Source: Arthrobacter sp. cf158
GTDB taxonomy: Bacteria > Actinomycetota > Actinomycetes > Actinomycetales > Micrococcaceae
Assembly: GCF_900106835.1 (NCBI RefSeq)
Contig: NZ_FNNR01000015.1
Span: 1-64,000, forward strand
Reading direction: 5' to 3'
Length of the DNA stretch: 64,000 bases
Of this stretch, positions 7,164-16,106 are shown in pieces. How positions within the stretch are numbered: position 1 is the first letter of the stretch; each line of letters opens with the position of its first letter. A program made the position numbers and the translations under genes. The notes beneath the pieces are model-generated. The model was not told where the DNA came from. It made no database searches and was given only the letters and a program-made list of their open reading frames with translations.

Positions 7164-10100
7164 GTGTCGTAGAACTTCTTCTCAAAGACACCCCTGGCGC
7201 GACGACTGAGCCTCAAGTAGTCCTCTTCGAACTGACCAGCGTTCCCGGGAGCATATCCGCACCAGCGTGCCGCTGCCTCAAGATCCTTCCGGGAGGACGG
7301 CAGGAGGTCGGAGGCCCTGCCTGTGACAATCACGTTCGCTGACCGGATCCGGCTGGCCAACCGCCATGCCTCCCGCAGCAGAGCAGCGTCGTCCTCGGCG
7401 ATGAATTCCAGTTTTTCGGCCGCTGCGAGTGCCTCCAACGTGGAACTGGTCCGCAGCTCCGGGTGCTTCCCGGCATGCTGAAGTTGAATCAGCTGGACCA
7501 GCCACTCAACGTCGCTGAGCCCACCACGGCCAAGCTTGACGTGCCGTGCTGGATCGGCGCCGCGGGGCAACCGCTCCGATTCCACTCGCGCCTTAATCCG
7601 ACGGATCTCCCGGACATCCTGCTCCGCGAGCTGCCCGGGGTATCGGATGGGATCGATGAGCTTCACAAAATCGGCCGCCAGCTCGTCCGAACCTGCCATG
7701 GGACGGGCCCGCAACAAAGCTTGGGCCTCCCAGATCAAGGACCATCGGCGATAGTACTCCGAGTACGACTCCAGGGACCGCACCATCGCGCCGTTCTTTC
7801 CCTCTGGCCGGAGGTCCGCGTCCACCATGAGAACGCGCTCTGCCATGATTGCCGGCTTGAGCGGTTGCGTGAGGAAGCTGGAAATCTTGGCGACAATCGC
7901 CGTGGCCTGTTCCTGCGCCTCAGCGTCGCTGAATCCGGGCCGGGCGCGGTGCACGTAGATAACGTCGGCATCCGAGCCATAGCCGATTTCACGTCCACCC
8001 TGCCTGCCCATTGCGACCACCAGGACATCAGTTTTCAACGGGCCCTCTGCGGCGACCACAGCCTCCGCTACATGCAACGCTCCCAGCACGGCCGCCCGGT
8101 CAGTTTCGGCCAGCGCAAGTCCAACCGCATCCTGGTCCAACAAACCGGAGCTGTCCGCGATAGCAGTGCGCAGGATCTCCCGTCGGCGGATCAACCGGAT
8201 GAGCCTCATGGCGCTTTCAGGATCGGGGTGTCGTGAAAGCTTGGACTGGATTTCCTGCCACTGGGCCTCAAAGCGAATGGGAACCAATTCCTTGTCGCTG
8301 CCAAGCCAGGCCACGGACTCCGGTGAAACTTCCAGGAGGTCCGAAATCAGCCGTGAATTGGCCAGCACCTGGCACAACCGTTCCGCAGCTGCTTGGGAAT
8401 CCCTGAGGAGGCCCAGGTACCAATGGGTGGTTCCCAGGGCCTCGCTGACGCGGCGGAACGCGAGAAGTCCGGCGTCGGGATCCACGCCCTCGGCGAGCCA
8501 GCCGAGAAGAATCGGCAGAAGCTGGCGCTGCAGCGCCGCCCGCCGGCTCACGCCCCCTGTCAGTGCCTCGATGTGCCGCATGGCACCTTGGGGGTCCAGG
8601 TAGCCGAGCGCGGCCAGGCGGCCCTGCGCTGCTTCCGGGCTGAGCTTGGCGTCTTCGCTGCTGAGCTTGGCCGCGGTATTGAGCAGCGGCCGGTAGAAGA
8701 TCCGCTCGTGCAGTTCGCGCACGGCCTTCTTGGTTTTTTGCCAGGTCCCCATCAGCTGGTCCGGATGCGGGCGCTCCAGCGAGAAAGGACCCAGCACTGC
8801 CTTGGCAAGGAAACGCTGGGCGTCTTCGGTCACCGGCATGAGGTGGGTCCGCCGCAGCTGGAACAACTGGATGCGGTGTTCCAACAGGCGAAGGTAGCGG
8901 TAGGCGTTGTCAAAGGCGGCAGCATCCGTCCGGCCGATGTATCCACCAGCGGAGAGCGCGGCAATGGCAGATGTGGTGTCCCTGCAGCGAAGGGACTCGT
9001 CAGACTTGCCATGAACCAACTGCAACAACTGGACCGTGAACTCAACATCCCGGAGGCCACCGCGTCCGAGCTTGATCTGACGTTGCTCCTCGGCGGCAGG
9101 AATGTAATCTGTCACCCTGCGACGCATTGCCTGCACGGATTCCACAAAGCCCTCCCGGCCTGCGGAGGACCACACCAGAGGTTCCACTGCTTTCTCGTAA
9201 CGCTGTCCGAGATCCCTGTCACCAGCGATCGTCCGGGCCTTTAGCAGTGCCTGGAACTCCCAGCTTTCCGCCCATCGCGCGTAGTAGCTCAGGTGCGAGG
9301 GCAGGGTGCGGACCAGCGGCCCTGACTTCCCTTCCGGCCGAAGGTTGGCATCCACTTCCCACAGCCCGGGTTCAGGTGCCGAGGATGAAATGGCCCGTGA
9401 AATCCCCGAAGCCAGTGCGGTACCAATGGTGGAGGCCCGTGCATCATCCAATTCCCCGGCTTCGACCACGTAGATGACGTCGACGTCGGAAATGTAATTC
9501 AGCTCGCGGGCACCGCATTTGCCCATGCCGATGACGGCAAGCCCGACGTCGGCAATCTCGTCAGCGTCGTACTGCCCGGCCGCTTCGGCCCGGGACACCG
9601 CCAGTGCAGCTTCGATCGCTGCTCCGGCGAGATCGGCCAGTTCGGCGCCAACGGCCGGCATGAAGTCCTGCGGTGATGCCGCGCAGAGATCCTTGATGGC
9701 AAGCTCGGTCAGCCCCCTGCGGTACGCGGTTCTCAACGCAGCGTAGGCCGGCATGCCTGTGATTCCGGCAACGGGACGCTGGGCCCCGGGCTCGGCTTTC
9801 ACGGACCGAAGAAGCAGCGCCCTGAGCTCTTCGCTGGACGCTTGCAGGGGCTCCGGACTGGTGCGGACATCAAAGACATCCAGATGCTCCGGCCGACGTA
9901 TGAGGAACTCGCCCAACGCCTCGGAAGCTCCCAACAGCCGGTACATGGGCTCGCAGACATCCTGCTCAGCCGCCGCCAGTTTCCTCAGCCCGGGATTCTT
10001 CTCGATAAGTCGGACCAAGGACTGAAGAGCCGTATCAGGGCTGGCCGACATGGACAGCCCGGCAAACAGGGCGTCCTCGTCAATCCCCTCAAGTTCAGGG

Positions 10101-10171
10101 GCGGCAAGGAACCGTTCGCCCTTTTCAAGATCACTGAATCCGGCTGAAATGAGCCGACGTGCAAGGCTCAC
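7160..10171 (-). CDS. glnE: Glutamine synthetase adenylyltransferase/deadenylase
   Basis: Bifunctional enzyme that adds AMP to, or removes it from, the regulatory tyrosine of glutamine synthetase. Its 1003 residues fit the actinobacterial length. Two nucleotidyltransferase halves are visible: the deadenylase motif MGKCGARELNYISDVDV at about 215-235 and the adenylylase motif MGRQGGREIGYGSDADV at about 720-740, each followed by an RPEGK/RPEGKNG strand and a helical domain. It starts 9 nt after the glnA2 stop, so glnA2-glnE is an operon. The likely substrate is GlnA1, which has the target tyrosine, rather than GlnA2. Confidence 0.97.
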   Translation of the reverse strand: MSLARRLISAGFSDLEKGERFLAAPELEGIDEDALFAGLSMSASPDTALQSLVRLIEKNPGLRKLAAAEQDVCEPMYRLLGASEALGEFLIRRPEHLDVFDVRTSPEPLQASSEELRALLLRSVKAEPGAQRPVAGITGMPAYAALRTAYRRGLTELAIKDLCAASPQDFMPAVGAELADLAGAAIEAALAVSRAEAAGQYDADEIADVGLAVIGMGKCGARELNYISDVDVIYVVEAGELDDARASTIGTALASGISRAISSSAPEPGLWEVDANLRPEGKSGPLVRTLPSHLSYYARWAESWEFQALLKARTIAGDRDLGQRYEKAVEPLVWSSAGREGFVESVQAMRRRVTDYIPAAEEQRQIKLGRGGLRDVEFTVQLLQLVHGKSDESLRCRDTTSAIAALSAGGYIGRTDAAAFDNAYRYLRLLEHRIQLFQLRRTHLMPVTEDAQRFLAKAVLGPFSLERPHPDQLMGTWQKTKKAVRELHERIFYRPLLNTAAKLSSEDAKLSPEAAQGRLAALGYLDPQGAMRHIEALTGGVSRRAALQRQLLPILLGWLAEGVDPDAGLLAFRRVSEALGTTHWYLGLLRDSQAAAERLCQVLANSRLISDLLEVSPESVAWLGSDKELVPIRFEAQWQEIQSKLSRHPDPESAMRLIRLIRRREILRTAIADSSGLLDQDAVGLALAETDRAAVLGALHVAEAVVAAEGPLKTDVLVVAMGRQGGREIGYGSDADVIYVHRARPGFSDAEAQEQATAIVAKISSFLTQPLKPAIMAERVLMVDADLRPEGKNGAMVRSLESYSEYYRRWSLIWEAQALLRARPMAGSDELAADFVKLIDPIRYPGQLAEQDVREIRRIKARVESERLPRGADPARHVKLGRGGLSDVEWLVQLIQLQHAGKHPELRTSSTLEALAAAEKLEFIAEDDAALLREAWRLASRIRSANVIVTGRASDLLPSSRKDLEAAARWCGYAPGNAGQFEEDYLRLSRRARGVFEKKFYDT

Positions 10172-10180
10172 TGGCCCTGC

Positions 10181-11521
10181 CTACAGAATGCCGAGGTTGC
10201 GCTGCAACTCGTATGGGGTGACCTGGAGGCGGTAGTCCTGCCACTCTGCACGCTTATTGCGCAGGAAGTGCTCGAAGACTTGCTCGCCGAGGATCTCCGC
10301 CACCAGTTCCGATTCCTCCATGGCACGGATGGCGTCGTGGAGGCTTGCAGGCAGGGGCGCATGCCCCATGGCCTTGCGCTCCGCAGTGGTCAGCGACCAG
10401 ATGTCATCCTCGGCAGCAGCGGGGAGCTCGTAACCTTCTTCGATGCCCTTGAGTCCAGCGCCCAGAAGAACGGCGTAGGCCAGGTAAGGGTTGGTTGCCG
10501 AGTCGATCCCGCGGTACTCGATCCGTGCCGACTGGCCCTTGCCCGGCTTGTAGAGGGGCACGCGGACCAACGCAGAACGGTTGTTGTGGCCCCAGCTCAG
10601 GTAGCTTGGTGCCTCGCCGCCACCCCACAGGCGCTTGTACGAGTTGACGAACTGATTGGTGACAGCCGTGAACTCAGGAGCATGCTTGAGGATGCCTGCT
10701 ATGAACTGGCGTGCCGTCTTGGACAGCTGGAACTCTGCTCCCGCTTCGAAGAAGGCGTTGGTATCGCCTTCAAACAACGAGAAGTGCGTGTGCATGCCGG
10801 AACCGGGGTGGTCAGTGAACGGTTTGGGCATGAAGGTGGCGTAGGTGCCCTGCTGGAGTGCGACTTCCTTGATGACGGTGCGGAACGTCATGATGTTGTC
10901 CGCGGTCTGGAGTGCGTCCGCGTAGCGGAGGTCGATCTCGTTCTGGCCCGGTCCGCCTTCGTGGTGGCTGAACTCAACAGAGATGCCTACAGATTCCAGC
11001 ATGGTGACGGCCGTGCGCCGGAAGTCCTGCGCGACACCGCCGGGAACGTGGTCAAAGTAGCCGCCCTCATCAACGGGAACCGGCGAGCCATCAGGACCGA
11101 GATCCTTGGACTTCAGCAGGTAGAACTCGATCTCAGGGTGGGTGTAGCAGGTGAATCCCATATCCGCGGCCTTGGCCAGGGTCCTCTTGAGGACATTGCG
11201 GGGATCGGCGGCGGAAGGTTCACCATCGGGCGTCAGGATGTCGCAGAACATCCTGGATGTCTGTTCGGTCTCACCGCGCCACGGCAGGATCTGGAAGGTC
11301 GACGGATCAGGCTGCGCGAGCATGTCGGACTCGAACACACGGGCCAGGCCCTCAATGGCTGAACCATCAAAGCCCAGGCCTTCTTCAAAGGCGCCCTCGA
11401 CCTCCGCCGGCGCAAGCGCCACCGATTTCAGGGAACCCACGACGTCGGTGAACCACAAGCGTACGAAGCGCACGTCACGCTCTTCGATCGTCCGCAGAAC
11501 GAACTCTTGCTGGCGGTCCAT
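10181..11521 (-). CDS. glnA2: Glutamine synthetase GlnA2
   Basis: Second type I glutamine synthetase homologue, co-transcribed with glnE. The ATG at 11521 gives MDRQQEFVLRTIEERDVRF and 446 residues, matching mycobacterial GlnA2; an in-frame codon at 11563 would add 14 atypical residues. Catalytic motifs are present (EFSHHEGGPGQNEIDL, PKPFTDHPGSGMHTHFSLF). The segment that carries the adenylylation tyrosine in GlnA1 reads EDDIWSLTTAE here, so Tyr is replaced by Trp and adenylylation control is unlikely. Family members include gamma-glutamyl-polyamine synthetases as well as true synthetases, so glutamine synthesis is not certain. A possible GlnR box lies upstream. Confidence 0.93.
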   Translation of the reverse strand: MDRQQEFVLRTIEERDVRFVRLWFTDVVGSLKSVALAPAEVEGAFEEGLGFDGSAIEGLARVFESDMLAQPDPSTFQILPWRGETEQTSRMFCDILTPDGEPSAADPRNVLKRTLAKAADMGFTCYTHPEIEFYLLKSKDLGPDGSPVPVDEGGYFDHVPGGVAQDFRRTAVTMLESVGISVEFSHHEGGPGQNEIDLRYADALQTADNIMTFRTVIKEVALQQGTYATFMPKPFTDHPGSGMHTHFSLFEGDTNAFFEAGAEFQLSKTARQFIAGILKHAPEFTAVTNQFVNSYKRLWGGGEAPSYLSWGHNNRSALVRVPLYKPGKGQSARIEYRGIDSATNPYLAYAVLLGAGLKGIEEGYELPAAAEDDIWSLTTAERKAMGHAPLPASLHDAIRAMEESELVAEILGEQVFEHFLRNKRAEWQDYRLQVTPYELQRNLGIL

Positions 11522-11636
11522 AGGGCCTCTTTTCCGATTCGGTGTCCATGCCGCTGGTTTCAATGGATAGAAGCCACGACAGCTCAGCCTTCACTCTACT
11601 AAGAGTTCCGTGCTATTGCCGCAGCAGTAGCTGCGT

Positions 11637-11662
11637 GTAACACAGCGTTTACAGAAGGTGAC
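11637..11662 (-). promoter_or_regulatory. Possible GlnR box upstream of glnA2
   Basis: On the minus strand, GTCAC-N6-TAAAC followed 5 nt later by GTTAC, about 120-140 bp before glnA2. One half-site pair fits the gTnAC-N6-GaAAC pattern; the third half-site is off by one base. It is much weaker than the glnA1 site. Confidence 0.4.
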
Positions 11663-11711
11663 GCTGGGCACAGTGGTGGCAGGCGCCGTCGGCACCGCTT
11701 AGGCTCTATCC

Positions 11712-12617
11712 ATGGCCCCGAGCAACCTTCCTGAGTCCACCACGCCCGCCGAAGTTTCCGCGCCGTACGGCAGCGGTCCAGCAGCAGCGGCGCAGACGCC
11801 CTCGGCACCCGGCAGGAAGCCTGCGGGCAGGGTCCGGATCCACCACCTCCAGCAGGCCAAGGACAACGGCGAACACTTCGCCATGCTGACCGCTTATGAG
11901 CAATACACTGCTGAAATCTTTGACCAAGCCGGAATCGAAGTCCTTCTGGTGGGCGACTCCGCGTCCAACAACGTGTTCGGCAATGAGACCAGTCTCCCCG
12001 TCACTGTGGATGAGCTCCTCCCCCTGACCCGGGCTGTCAGCAGGGCGGCCAAGCGTGCACTGATTGTGGCCGACCTGCCGTTTGGCAGCTACGAGGTCTC
12101 ACCCCAACAGGCAGTGGCTACAGGCGTCCGGTTCCTGAAGGAAGGGCTGGCGCACGCCGTCAAGATCGAGGGCACGGCGTACTACGCTGACACGGTCACT
12201 GCCATGGTCCAGGCAGGCATTCCCGTCATGGCCCACATTGGTTTCACCCCCCAGAGCGAGCACTCCCTCGGTGGATACCGGGTCCAGGGCCGTGGCGATG
12301 ATGCGCAGCGACTGGTGGCCGACGCTGTCGCTTTGCAGGATGCCGGCGCTTTCAGCGTTCTCATGGAAATGGTTCCTGCAGAGACAGCCGCTGTGGTCGA
12401 CGCTGCGCTGCGCGTGCCGACAGTTGGTATTGGTGCTGGCAAGGACACCACTGGCCAGGTCCTCGTCTGGCAGGATATGGCGGGACTGCGCGGCGGGAAA
12501 ATGGCCAAGTTCGTCAAGCAGTATGCAGACTTGCGCACCACCTTGGGTGATGCTGCAGCCGCTTACGCCGAGGAAGTCCGGTCCGGGCAATTCCCCGGAC
12601 CGGAGCATTCCTTTTAG
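11712..12617 (+). CDS. panB: Ketopantoate hydroxymethyltransferase
   Basis: Transfers a hydroxymethyl group from methylene-tetrahydrofolate to 2-oxoisovalerate, the first step of pantothenate (CoA) synthesis. It has 301 residues with a roughly 40-residue Pro/Ala-rich N-terminal extension before the (beta/alpha)8 barrel. Motifs: MLTAYEQYTA, VGDSASNNVFGNETSLPVT, VADLPFGSYE, VKIEGTAYYAD (with its metal and substrate residues), GFTPQSEHSLGGYRVQGR and IGIGAGKDTTGQVLVWQD. TAGGCT at 11700-11705 is exactly 6 nt before the ATG and there is no ribosome site, so translation is probably leaderless. Divergent from glnA2, as in mycobacteria. Confidence 0.96.
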   Translation: MAPSNLPESTTPAEVSAPYGSGPAAAAQTPSAPGRKPAGRVRIHHLQQAKDNGEHFAMLTAYEQYTAEIFDQAGIEVLLVGDSASNNVFGNETSLPVTVDELLPLTRAVSRAAKRALIVADLPFGSYEVSPQQAVATGVRFLKEGLAHAVKIEGTAYYADTVTAMVQAGIPVMAHIGFTPQSEHSLGGYRVQGRGDDAQRLVADAVALQDAGAFSVLMEMVPAETAAVVDAALRVPTVGIGAGKDTTGQVLVWQDMAGLRGGKMAKFVKQYADLRTTLGDAAAAYAEEVRSGQFPGPEHSF

Positions 12618-12778
12618 TCGTCGTCCTGGGCGTCCCAGGCCTCATTGCGCGCCTTGACTTTTTCCAGGGCATGTTCAGCCTCTTCGCGGGTCTTGTAAGG
12701 ACCGATCAGCTGAGTCCAATCGGACATAGCGTCCTCTTCGATCTGGTGCGTCTTGACGTTGTACCAGTACTCCGCCAC
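12614..12778 (-). CDS. Small SPOR-like domain protein
   Basis: 54-residue acidic protein starting at a GTG that follows GGAGGAGAC, giving (M)AEYWYNVKTHQIEEDAMSD. The sequence WTQLIGPYKTREEAEHALEKVKARNEAWD resembles one SPOR-type beta-alpha unit (aromatic, then GPY.T..EAE.AL). No membrane segment is present, so any role in peptidoglycan binding is doubtful. It is a common small conserved protein in Arthrobacter-like genomes. Its TAA overlaps the panB stop on the other strand. The longer in-frame start at 12829 adds residues with no ribosome site. Confidence 0.8.
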   Translation of the reverse strand: MAEYWYNVKTHQIEEDAMSDWTQLIGPYKTREEAEHALEKVKARNEAWDAQDDD

Positions 12779-12886
12779 GTCTCCTCCTGGGTTCTCGGTG
12801 CCTTGAACGCGTAACGTTGGCGGGGTCACAGGAACCCTGCCGCACTTTGTTACTTACGTCTCTTGTGTGCCTTATATGATCAATCT

Positions 12887-13765
12887 ATGCCTTCTCTAGC
12901 TTCGACCGCACCCATTGGCGCCCTCACACCGGGAACCATCAGTCCCGAACGGTCCGTCCCGGCATCCATACGCCGGCCCGAGTACGTCGGCAAGAAGGCG
13001 CCAGCCAAGTTCACCGGCTCTGAGGTGAAGTCCGCGGAGACCATCGAGACGATCCGGATTGCGGGCAGGATCGCTGCGCAGGCGATCGTCGAAGTGGGCA
13101 AGCACATCCAGCCGGGCGTTACCACCGACCACCTGGACAAGGTCGGCCACGAGTTCCTCCTGGACCACAACGCCTACCCGTCCACCCTCGGCTACCGTGG
13201 CTTCCCCAAATCGCTGTGTTCTTCCCTCAACGAGGTCATCTGTCACGGCATCCCGGATTCCACCGTGGTGCAGGACGGGGACATCCTGAACATTGACATC
13301 ACCGCCTTCATCGGCGGCGTGCATGGGGACACAAACTACACTTTCCTTGTTGGCGACGTGGACGAAGAATCCCGTCTGCTGGTTGAGCGTACGCAGGAGT
13401 CGCTCAACCGGGCTATCAAGGCTGTGGCCCCGGGCCGCGAAATCAACGTTATTGGCCGTGCCATCCAGTCCTACGCAAAACGCTTCGGCTACGGCGTGGT
13501 ACGGGATTTCACCGGCCATGGCGTGGGTGAGGCGTTCCACACCGGCCTCATCATTCCGCATTACGACGCCGCCCCGGCGTACAACACTGTGATCGAGGCA
13601 GGCATGGTCTTTACCATCGAACCCATGCTCACACTCGGCACCATCGAATGGGATATGTGGGCCGACGACTGGACTGTCGTCACCAAGGACCACAAACGTA
13701 CGGCCCAATTCGAGCACACCCTGCTGGTCACAGAGACCGGCGCGGAAATCCTGACCCTTCCCTAA
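12887..13765 (+). CDS. map: Methionine aminopeptidase, type I
   Basis: Removes the initiator methionine from nascent proteins; a cytosolic dimetal hydrolase. It has 292 residues with an N-terminal extension of about 40 residues (PSLASTAPIGALTPGTIS...) carrying a Pro-rich linker, as in mycobacterial MapB-type enzymes. The five metal ligands are visible: Asp in NIDITAFIGGVHGDTN (two), His in GHGVGEAFH, Glu in FTIEPML and Glu in AQFEHTLLVTE. TATGAT at 12875-12880 sits 6 nt before the ATG and no ribosome site exists, so the mRNA is probably leaderless. An upstream in-frame ATG at 12863 lies upstream of that -10 element and is rejected. Confidence 0.96.
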   Translation: MPSLASTAPIGALTPGTISPERSVPASIRRPEYVGKKAPAKFTGSEVKSAETIETIRIAGRIAAQAIVEVGKHIQPGVTTDHLDKVGHEFLLDHNAYPSTLGYRGFPKSLCSSLNEVICHGIPDSTVVQDGDILNIDITAFIGGVHGDTNYTFLVGDVDEESRLLVERTQESLNRAIKAVAPGREINVIGRAIQSYAKRFGYGVVRDFTGHGVGEAFHTGLIIPHYDAAPAYNTVIEAGMVFTIEPMLTLGTIEWDMWADDWTVVTKDHKRTAQFEHTLLVTETGAEILTLP

Positions 13766-13821
13766 GCTCCCGGAAGGTCCTTGCAGCCCGGACGGCTGCG
13801 CCATGCCCATCCCCTCCTGCC

Positions 13822-14640
13822 ATGATCGGAAATGCATTGTCCAAGAAGGATGAGAAGACCCACAAGAACGCACCGCTGATCGGTATCGACATCGGCGGCA
13901 CCGGCATCAAGGGCGGCATTGTCGACCTGAAGAAGGGCAAACTGATCGGCGACCGCTTCCGCGTGCCAACTCCCCAGCCCGCCACGCCGGAGGCTGTGGC
14001 AGAGGTTGTTGCCCAGATCGTCGAGGAACTCTCCAACCGTCCGGACGCTCCTGCGGCCGATTCACCCGTGGGTGTGACTTTCCCGGGAATCATCCAGCAC
14101 GGCGTGGTCAACTCAGCGGCCAACGTTGACAAGACCTGGTTGGGCACCGACATCGACGCGACCTTCACCAAACGCCTTGGGCGCCCTGTGGAGGTCATCA
14201 ACGACGCCGATGCGGCCGGCTTGGCCGAAGCCCGCTACGGCGCCGGAGAAGGCGTGGACGGAACCGTCCTGGTCATCACGCTGGGAACCGGAATCGGATC
14301 CGCGTTTATTTTCAACGGCCAGCTGGTCCCCAATGCTGAGCTGGGCCACCTTGAGGTGGACGGATTCGACGCCGAAACCAAAGCATCCGCTGTTGCGCGC
14401 GAACGCGATGGGCTCAGCTGGGACGAGTACGGTGTGCTGCTCAACCGCTATCTCCAGCACGTGGAGTTCCTGTTCTCCCCCGAACTCTTCATCGTCGGCG
14501 GCGGTATTTCCAAGCGATCCGACGAGTACTTCCCGCATTTGGAACTGCGCACCAAGATCGTCACCGCCAAACTGAAGAACGACGCCGGCATTGTCGGTGC
14601 AGCGCTTGAGGTGGCCCTGCACCACAAGCTCGCCAAGTAG
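13822..14640 (+). CDS. ppgK: Polyphosphate glucokinase
   Basis: Phosphorylates glucose with polyphosphate (and usually ATP), feeding glycolysis. 272 residues of the ROK/hexokinase fold. The phosphate-1 motif is in LIGIDIGGTGIKGGIVDL, the adenosine/phosphate-2 motif in VLVITLGTGIGSAFIFNG, with the catalytic Asp in EVINDADAAGLAEARYG and the PpgK-typical PNAELGHLEVDG. It lacks the ROK zinc motif. The ATG at 13822 is the only in-frame start after the map gene and has no ribosome site. It is followed 7 nt later by an SDR gene. The separate ROK glucokinase at 56.4-57.5 kb gives the cell a second glucose kinase. Confidence 0.94.
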   Translation: MIGNALSKKDEKTHKNAPLIGIDIGGTGIKGGIVDLKKGKLIGDRFRVPTPQPATPEAVAEVVAQIVEELSNRPDAPAADSPVGVTFPGIIQHGVVNSAANVDKTWLGTDIDATFTKRLGRPVEVINDADAAGLAEARYGAGEGVDGTVLVITLGTGIGSAFIFNGQLVPNAELGHLEVDGFDAETKASAVARERDGLSWDEYGVLLNRYLQHVEFLFSPELFIVGGGISKRSDEYFPHLELRTKIVTAKLKNDAGIVGAALEVALHHKLAK

Positions 14641-14647
14641 TCCACGC

Positions 14648-15415
14648 ATGCCTGGGGGCAAGCCAACGGACGTCGGAACAGCGATTGTCACCGGCGCAAG
14701 CCGCGGGATCGGCGCTGCCGTAGCCCTCGCTGCGGCACGCGCCGGTTTCGGCGTCGTCGTCAACTACTCCGAAGACAGCACCGGCGCCACGTCAGTCGTT
14801 GAGCAAATCCTTGCCCAGGGTGGCCGGGCCGTCCCGGTGCAGGCCGATGTCAGCCGGCCTGCCGACGTCGTGCGCTTGTTTGACGAAGCCGCGGGCCTCG
14901 GCACAGTGACCGCCGTCATTAACAATGCGGCCATCACTGGCAACCTCATTGGCACTCTGGCAGAAGTGCCTGCCGAGACAGTTCAGCGGGTGGTTGACGT
15001 CAACGTCGCCGGCATGATTTTCATGTGCCAGGAAGCTGTCCGGAGACTGTCGACAGCCAACGGCGGCATGGGTGGTTCTGTCATCAATATCTCCTCTACA
15101 GCCACCAAGGCCGGCTCCCCCGGAACATGGATCCACTACGCCGCCACCAAGGGTGCGGTGGATGTATTAACGGTCGGTTTGGCAGCCGAGGTGGCCAAAC
15201 AGGGCATCCGGGTCAACGCAGTTGCCCCGGGCAGCACCAACACTGGCCTGCATGCAGCTGCCGGCATGCCGGACCGGGTAGAGAGGCTCAACCCGAGCAT
15301 TCCCATGGGTCGCGGAGCTGAACCCGAAGAGGTAGCCGCAGCCGTGATGTGGCTGATGTCGGGTGACGCCGGATACATCACGGGGGCGGTGCTCCCCGTA
15401 TCGGGTGGCCGATAA
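14648..15415 (+). CDS. Short-chain dehydrogenase/reductase
   Basis: 255-residue classical SDR, an NAD(P)(H)-dependent oxidoreductase. Cofactor motif TGASRGIG at about 16-23, NNAAITG near 98, catalytic Ser in INISSTATKAG and YAATKGAV (YxxxK), then the C-terminal PVSGGR typical of FabG-like and glucose-1-dehydrogenase-like members. The substrate is not predictable. It starts 7 nt after ppgK and is probably co-transcribed, which hints at a sugar-related substrate only weakly. Confidence 0.9.
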   Translation: MPGGKPTDVGTAIVTGASRGIGAAVALAAARAGFGVVVNYSEDSTGATSVVEQILAQGGRAVPVQADVSRPADVVRLFDEAAGLGTVTAVINNAAITGNLIGTLAEVPAETVQRVVDVNVAGMIFMCQEAVRRLSTANGGMGGSVINISSTATKAGSPGTWIHYAATKGAVDVLTVGLAAEVAKQGIRVNAVAPGSTNTGLHAAAGMPDRVERLNPSIPMGRGAEPEEVAAAVMWLMSGDAGYITGAVLPVSGGR

Positions 15416-15432
15416 ACCAACGGCATATGGTG

Positions 15433-15472
15433 CCGGTGGCGGCTGCGGCTTCCCCTCCGCTGCCGCCACCGG
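15433..15472. terminator. Hairpin between SDR and nrdR
   Basis: Perfect 11-bp GC stem (15433-15443 with 15462-15472) between converging stops; no U-tract on either side. Confidence 0.55.
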
Positions 15473-15474
15473 AG

Positions 15475-15978
15475 CTAGAGCTGGCTCTTCTCCGAGCCCT
15501 TGGTTTCAGTGTTTCCAGCCTTGGCATGCGCTTCAGCCTCGTGGCGGAGCAACGAGATAGCAGACTCGAAATCCTCCAAGGACTCAAAGGCCTGGTAGAC
15601 GCTGGCAAAGCGCAGGTAAGCCACTTCATCCAACTTCCGCAGCGGGCCAAGAATGGCAAGTCCCACCTCGTGGGCGTCTATTTCCGCTGCGCCCGAAGAA
15701 CGGATGTTTTCTTCAACTTCCTGGGCCAGCATGGCGAGGTCGTCCTCAGTGACCGGACGTCCTTGGCAGGCCTTACGGACGCCACTGATGACTTTGATCC
15801 GGCTGAAGGGCTCGCCCACACCTGAGCGCTTGATGACAGAAAGACTGGTGGTTTCCACCGTGGTAAACCGGCGGCCACATTCGGGGCACTGGCGCCTACG
15901 GCGGATGGAGGAGCCGTCATCGGCCATGCGGCTGTCGACGACGCGGGAGTCGGGATTCCGGCAGAACGGACAATACAC
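15475..15978 (-). CDS. nrdR: Transcriptional repressor NrdR
   Basis: ATP/dATP-sensing repressor of ribonucleotide reductase genes. 167 residues from the GTG at 15978, chosen because GGGGAGG lies just upstream and the zinc ribbon should begin at residue 2-3. Zinc ligands are C3, C6, C31 and C34 (YCPFC and CPECG). The ATP-cone follows (VIKRSGVGEPFSRIKVISGVRKAC) and covers about 47-137. The C-terminal tail of about 20 residues is acidic, Lys/Ser rich and longer than in most NrdR proteins. Two NrdR-box-like repeats lie 125-165 bp upstream, which suggests autoregulation. A hairpin with a T-tract lies between the boxes and the gene. Confidence 0.95.
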   Translation of the reverse strand: MYCPFCRNPDSRVVDSRMADDGSSIRRRRQCPECGRRFTTVETTSLSVIKRSGVGEPFSRIKVISGVRKACQGRPVTEDDLAMLAQEVEENIRSSGAAEIDAHEVGLAILGPLRKLDEVAYLRFASVYQAFESLEDFESAISLLRHEAEAHAKAGNTETKGSEKSQL

Positions 15979-16037
15979 GCTGGGCCTCCCCTGACAGCTC
16001 CGGCACGGAACCATGCCCGGCGGGTTGCCGGAGACGC

Positions 16038-16068
16038 AAAAGGTGCCGGAAGTTTCACTTCCGGCACC
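16038..16068 (-). terminator. hisD terminator / nrdR leader hairpin
   Basis: Perfect 12-bp stem (16042-16053 with 16057-16068) followed on the minus strand by T4. It can end the hisD transcript, but it also lies downstream of the NrdR boxes and ahead of nrdR. Confidence 0.8.
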
Positions 16069-16106
16069 AGTTTACGTTCGTTCACACCCTAATGACAAGC
16101 GTGTAA

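Noticed and set aside
10268..11362. 364-codon plus-strand frame
   Set aside because: Antisense shadow of glnA2 with the same compositional bias.
13648..13821. N-terminal extension of ppgK into the map gene
   Set aside because: The extra 58 residues are an out-of-frame reading of map; the ROK-like fold starts just after ATG 13822.
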